Both the position numbers and the translations under genes were made by a program. The notes beneath the pieces are model-generated. The model saw only the letters and a program-made list of their open reading frames with translations, searched no databases and was not told the origin of the DNA. DNA of 64,000 bases from Roseomonas sp. CECT 9278 (GTDB lineage Bacteria > Pseudomonadota > Alphaproteobacteria > Acetobacterales > Acetobacteraceae): assembly GCF_918698155.1 (NCBI RefSeq), contig NZ_CAKKLX010000016.1, positions 29,988 through 93,987 of the forward strand, in the 5' to 3' direction. The number at the start of each line of letters is the position of its first letter. Position 1 is the first letter of the stretch. Positions 60,382-64,000 of this stretch are shown here, one piece after another.

Positions 60382-62906
60382 CCAGGCGCTGTCGGATCCT
60401 CAGGCCAGGCGTGCTTCGGGTAGCGGCCGCGCATGTCGCGCCGCACATCGGCCCAGCCGCCCTTCCAGAAGCCGGCCAGGTCGCCGGTCACCGCCACCGG
60501 CCGCCCGGCCGGCGACAGCAGCGCCACCTGCAGCGGCACGCGCCCGCCGGCCAGCGGTGGCATCGCCGCCAGGCCGAACAGGTGCTGCGCGCGGGCTTCG
60601 AGCGTGGGCGTGTCGCGCGCATAGTCGATCGCGGCGGACCGCCCGCCCGGCAGGGCGATGCGCGTGGGCAGCGCGGCGTCCAGCGCGCGGCGGCGGTCCC
60701 AGGGCAGGGCATCGAGCAGCAGCGCCGTGGCGTCCAGCCCGCGCAGTTCGGCCAGCCGCGTACGCCCGTGCAACTGCGGCGCCAGCCAATCGCGCACCGA
60801 GGCCACCAGCGCGGCATCCGAGACATCGGGCCAGGTGTCGCCCTCGACGCGGCGCAGCCAGCCGATGCGCGCCTGCGCCTGGCGCGCGGCGTCGGTCCAG
60901 TTCAGGTCGCGCAGCCCGCGTTCGGCCGCGGCATCGGCAAGCGCAGCCGCGACGGCGGCCGGGTCGGCATGCGGCAGCGTCGCTTCCTCCAGCACCAGCG
61001 GGCCGAACATCAGGCGGCGGCGCGCCACGACAGCACCGGTGCGGGCATCGAAGGCGGCCCCTTCCTCGCGCCGCAGGCGTTCGGGGAAACGAGCTTCCAG
61101 CACGGCGCGGTCGATCGGCGCGGCCATGCGGATGCGGGTCTCGGTGCCCTGCAATTCCAGGTCAGCGACGGCCAGCAGTGGCGCGCGCGCCAACGGGTCG
61201 GTGGCGGGCAGGCGCGCGCCTTGCCCGGATGCCAGCCGGAAGGCGCCATCCATCGCGCCGCGCTTCGCCGCGATGCGATCCGGGAAGCCTGCCGCGAGCA
61301 GCGCGCCGGCATCGCCCTGCGCGGCGACCGACCCATGCACGCGCAGCCGCCGGCGATGCAGCGCGGCGGCACGGCGGATGCGATGGATGGCGCCGGCATC
61401 GGCGTCGCCGCCATGCGGCGCGGAGGCAGCGCCGCGGTCGCGCCCATGCAGCAGGTCCAGGCGCAGGTGGATGTCGGAGGGTGCGTCGCGCCCCCGAATC
61501 GGGTCGCGTTCCTCGAGCAGCGCGGCGATGTCGGCCGCCAGCGCGCGTTCCCCGTCATCCGCCGCCGCCAGCATCATGCGCGCGAGGCGCGGATGGGTGC
61601 CGAGCCGCGCCATGCGGCGCCCGACATCGGTGATGCGCCCCTGCCCATCCAGGGCATCGAGGTCGCGCAGCAGTGCCCGCGCCGCGGCCACCGCACCGGT
61701 GGGCGGCGGGTCGAGGAAGGCCAGCGTCGTCGGCTCCGCGCCCCAGGCGGCGCAGTCGAGCACCAGGGAGGAGAGCTCCGCCTCCAGCATCTCAGGCCGG
61801 TCGGACTGCGGCAGGCCGCGGTGCAGCGCCTCGGTCCACAAGCGGATCGCCACGCCGGGTGCCTGCCGCCCGGCGCGCCCGGCGCGCTGTTCGGCGGCGG
61901 CCTTGCCGATCCGCAGCGTGGCCAGGCGCGACAGGCCGGTGGCGGCATCCAGCCGCGGCGCCCGGCGATACCCCCCATCCACCACGATCCGCACGCCAGG
62001 CACGGTCAACGACGTCTCGGCGATCGAGGTCGCCAGCACCACCTTGCGGCGGCCGTCGGCGGCGGGGTTCAGCGCGATGTCCTGCTCGGCGGGCGGCAGT
62101 TCGCCATGCAGCGGCACGACCAGCGCATCGAGCCCGGCCAGGCGTTCGAGCGTCCGGCGGATCTCCCCCCAGCCGGGCAGGAACGCCAGCACGTCGCCCG
62201 GGTGGTCGCGCAGCGCGTCGCGGATCGCACCCGCCATGGCCTCGGGCAGGTCGCGCGCATCCTTGAGGTCGCGCGCGCGGTAGCGGAGTTCGACGGGAAA
62301 GGCGCGACCGAGGCTTTCAATGACCGGGGCGCCCGCCGGCCCGGTCGCCGGAGCGCCGAAGGGCGCGGAGGCGTGAATCGGCCCGGCCGCCATCAAGCGC
62401 GCGAAGGCCGCGCCATCGAGGGTCGCGGACATCGCCAGCAGCCGCAGCTCCGGCCGCAGGTTCGCCTGCAGGTCGAGGCACAGCGCCAGCGCCAGGTCGG
62501 TGTCGAGGTTGCGTTCATGCGCCTCGTCGAACAGCACCGCCGCCACGCCATCGAGTCCCGGGTCGGATTGCAGCCGGCGGACCAGCAGGCCCTCGGTCAC
62601 CACTTCGACGCGGGTGCGGTCGGACACCAGGCGGTCGAGTCGCGTGGCCAGGCCGATGGTGCCGCCGGGCTGGCCCTCGCCCAGCAGGTCCGCCATGCGG
62701 CGCGCCGCGGCGCGGGCGGCGACGCGGCGCGGTTCCAGCACCAGGATGCGGCTTCCCTGCGCCCAGGGCTCGTCCTTCAGCACCAGCGGCACCAGCGTGG
62801 TCTTGCCGGCGCCGGGCGGGGCCACCAGCACGGCATTGGGCGCGGCGCGCAGGGCGGCGGTGAGCGCGGGCAGCGCCTCGGCTACCGGCAGGTCGGTGTC
62901 GATCAC
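60378..62906 (-). CDS. hrpB: ATP-dependent helicase HrpB
   Basis: The 842-aa protein is a DEAH-box helicase: Walker A VAPPGAGKTT, Ia ILVLEPRR, DEAH in VLFDEAHERNLD, SAT in LLAMSATLDG, and VI-like QRAGRAGRQAPG, followed by the HA2/OB-like HrpB C-terminus. E. coli HrpB has no known essential role; relatives affect mRNA and secretion. The start is a GTG at 62906, with VIDTDLPVAEA. Its stop overlaps the start of the protease gene, so a helicase and a periplasmic protease share a transcript. Confidence 0.92.
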   Translation of the reverse strand: MIDTDLPVAEALPALTAALRAAPNAVLVAPPGAGKTTLVPLVLKDEPWAQGSRILVLEPRRVAARAAARRMADLLGEGQPGGTIGLATRLDRLVSDRTRVEVVTEGLLVRRLQSDPGLDGVAAVLFDEAHERNLDTDLALALCLDLQANLRPELRLLAMSATLDGAAFARLMAAGPIHASAPFGAPATGPAGAPVIESLGRAFPVELRYRARDLKDARDLPEAMAGAIRDALRDHPGDVLAFLPGWGEIRRTLERLAGLDALVVPLHGELPPAEQDIALNPAADGRRKVVLATSIAETSLTVPGVRIVVDGGYRRAPRLDAATGLSRLATLRIGKAAAEQRAGRAGRQAPGVAIRLWTEALHRGLPQSDRPEMLEAELSSLVLDCAAWGAEPTTLAFLDPPPTGAVAAARALLRDLDALDGQGRITDVGRRMARLGTHPRLARMMLAAADDGERALAADIAALLEERDPIRGRDAPSDIHLRLDLLHGRDRGAASAPHGGDADAGAIHRIRRAAALHRRRLRVHGSVAAQGDAGALLAAGFPDRIAAKRGAMDGAFRLASGQGARLPATDPLARAPLLAVADLELQGTETRIRMAAPIDRAVLEARFPERLRREEGAAFDARTGAVVARRRLMFGPLVLEEATLPHADPAAVAAALADAAAERGLRDLNWTDAARQAQARIGWLRRVEGDTWPDVSDAALVASVRDWLAPQLHGRTRLAELRGLDATALLLDALPWDRRRALDAALPTRIALPGGRSAAIDYARDTPTLEARAQHLFGLAAMPPLAGGRVPLQVALLSPAGRPVAVTGDLAGFWKGGWADVRRDMRGRYPKHAWPEDPTAPG

Positions 62907-63010
62907 GCGCCCCGTCTAGAACAGCGGCCGCGCGCGGGGAACCTGCGCGGCCCCTCCTGCTGACGCCCGATCCGCCCGATATGGCTTCGCATGATACGTA
63001 CCGTATTCGC

Positions 63011-63667
63011 ATGATCCGCGCCGTCGCCCTCGCTGTGTCGCAACTCAACGACCCCGCCTTCCGGCGCCCCCTTCTGTGGGGCGTCCTCGGCGCCGCGCTG
63101 TCCATCGCGCTGCTGATCTGGGGCGCCATCGAGGGCGCGGCCTGGCTGGCCGGCGGGACAGGCTGGCTGTCCTGGCTGGCGCAGGCGGGCGGCGGGCTGG
63201 CGGCGCTGGTGCTGGCCTGGTGGCTGTTCCTGCCCGTCGCGGCGGCGATCGCTTCGCAGCTGGTGGAACCGGTGGCGGCCGCGGTGGAGCGCCGCCACCA
63301 CCCGCATCTGCCGCCGCCGCAGGGGGCCTCGATCGCCGCGCAGATCGCCTTCGGGCTGCGATTCGGCCTCAGGCTGCTGGTCCTGCAACTGGTCCTGCTG
63401 CCGCTGCTGTTCATCCCGGTGGTGGGCTTCGTGCTGGCGATCCTGGTCTCGGCCCATGCGCTGGGGTCGGGCATGGTGCAGCAGACGGCGCTGTTGCGCA
63501 TGGACAGCGCGCAGGCGCGGCAGGCCTGGCGCCGGCTGCGGTGGTCAGGCTGGGCCCTGGGCCTGGTATTGGCGGCGATGGCGCTGGTGCCGCTGCTCAA
63601 CCTGTTGGTGCCCGTGCTCGGCACCGCGGCGGCCGTGCACCTGCTGCAACGATCCACAAACAGTTGA
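63011..63667 (+). CDS. EI24-domain membrane protein
   Basis: The 218-aa protein has about four helices and the EI24 pattern: MIRAVALAVSQLNDPAFRRPL, LWWLFLPVAA-like segment, GLRFGLRLLVLQLVLLPLLFIPVVG and AHALGSGM. EI24/CysZ relatives transport sulfate in enterobacteria, but many alphaproteobacterial members have unknown roles. ATG 63011 matches the family N-terminus; ATG 62981 would add ten polar residues. It is divergent from hrpB. Confidence 0.82.
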   Translation: MIRAVALAVSQLNDPAFRRPLLWGVLGAALSIALLIWGAIEGAAWLAGGTGWLSWLAQAGGGLAALVLAWWLFLPVAAAIASQLVEPVAAAVERRHHPHLPPPQGASIAAQIAFGLRFGLRLLVLQLVLLPLLFIPVVGFVLAILVSAHALGSGMVQQTALLRMDSAQARQAWRRLRWSGWALGLVLAAMALVPLLNLLVPVLGTAAAVHLLQRSTNS

Positions 63668-63774
63668 TTGCGCGAATCCTGGGGATAAGCCGGGCTGCGG
63701 CGTTGTGGCCGGCTTCAGGCGCGTGCTAGCCCCGGTGGGCCATACGCAACAGCCGGGAATCGAGGGGAACCGAC

Positions 63775-64000
63775 ATGTCGATCTTCCGCCGCAAGGATGA
63801 GACGGGCCAGCCCGAAGCCGCGCCGGCGACGGTGCCGGTGTCGCGCGATTCCGACCTGGCCATGCCGCCCTTCCGCCCGTCCGGGGTGACCCTGCCGGCC
63901 GCCGCATCGGGCCCGGCCGCACCGAAGCCGACCGCGGCCCCGGCGCCAGCCGCCGGCGTCGCGCGCGTGCCGCCGGCCCCCGCCGCGGCCTCCGCCGCCG
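63775..64000 (+). CDS. N-terminus of a gene cut by the window end, possibly bactofilin-like
   Basis: An ATG at 63775 with GAGGGG at 63761-63766 opens a frame that stays open to the last base (75 codons). The product begins MSIFRRKDETGQPEAAPATV and becomes Pro/Ala-rich, a linker that in bactofilin (polymer-forming cytoskeletal) proteins precedes the beta-helix core. No core is visible in the window, so this is a guess. Confidence 0.5.
   Translation, partial: MSIFRRKDETGQPEAAPATVPVSRDSDLAMPPFRPSGVTLPAAASGPAAPKPTAAPAPAAGVARVPPAPAAASAA

Noticed and set aside
60243..62963. 906-codon plus-strand open frame antisense to hrpB
   Set aside because: Low-complexity Arg/Gln composition; the minus-strand HrpB has all helicase motifs.

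Overview
The window is very GC-rich DNA with dense, short-gapped genes, many ATGA/GTGA overlaps and GTG/TTG starts. The gene set (large NAD-glutamate dehydrogenase, a Bug-type solute receptor, DUF6524, BKACE, split UxaA proteins, an Mla lipid transporter with a STAS-MlaE permease) points to an alphaproteobacterial chromosome, most likely an Acetobacteraceae member of the Roseomonas type. That placement is inference from gene content. I see no tRNA, rRNA, CRISPR array, phage gene or insertion sequence.

Layout. 1-2643: a four-gene plus-strand run (truncated membrane protein, coiled membrane protein, DUF6524, beta-carbonic-anhydrase-like protein). 2657-9282: exonuclease, MFS exporter, BKACE, a 59-aa membrane protein, DUF1203, DUF4394, OmpA-like and JmjC-cupin genes. 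9385-14055: NAD-glutamate dehydrogenase. 14113-20691: catabolic enzymes (GMC dehydrogenase, thioesterase, HpcH aldolase, guanidino-group-modifying enzyme, FAD-linked hydroxyacid oxidase, MFS). 20812-23347: a phosphonate-type transporter (phnD and two phnE genes) with no ATPase gene. 23384-28647: universal stress protein and an RND efflux pair. 28847-33812: an orphan molybdenum hydroxylase large subunit, a duplicated secreted protein, and a MarR repressor divergent from a homogentisate-dioxygenase-like gene. 33820-37655: mlaEFD plus lipoprotein, read on the minus strand. 37693-43801: TrmH-type methyltransferase, Ldh-type dehydrogenase and Bug receptor as one coupled unit, then a patatin and a two-gene UxaA/SuyAB-like unit. 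43928-50625: PaaK-like ligase, branched-chain aminotransferase, and two flavin monooxygenases around an oligopeptide-type binding protein. 50629-55344: CaiB-type CoA transferase, an AtzG/AtzE-like amidase pair and a membrane glycosyltransferase. 55520-64000: MFS, an envelope-stress-like two-component system next to a DegP-type protease, HrpB helicase, an EI24 protein and a truncated last gene.

Overall this is a scavenger's catabolic chromosome segment: periplasmic receptors and exporters alternate with oxidoreductases, CoA enzymes, amidases and C-C lyases, mixed with envelope maintenance genes.

The most unusual non-coding content is: (i) a dispersed structured element, three copies, with a 12-bp stem whose arms co-vary, a constant GAAT loop and a constant TGAAGA tail; (ii) two in-frame minisatellites, 27 bp inside a DDAH-like gene and 60 bp at the mlaE/mlaF junction; (iii) a palindromic operator sitting in the spacer of the homogentisate-dioxygenase-like gene's promoter; (iv) a terminator-like hairpin in the leader of the amidase genes.
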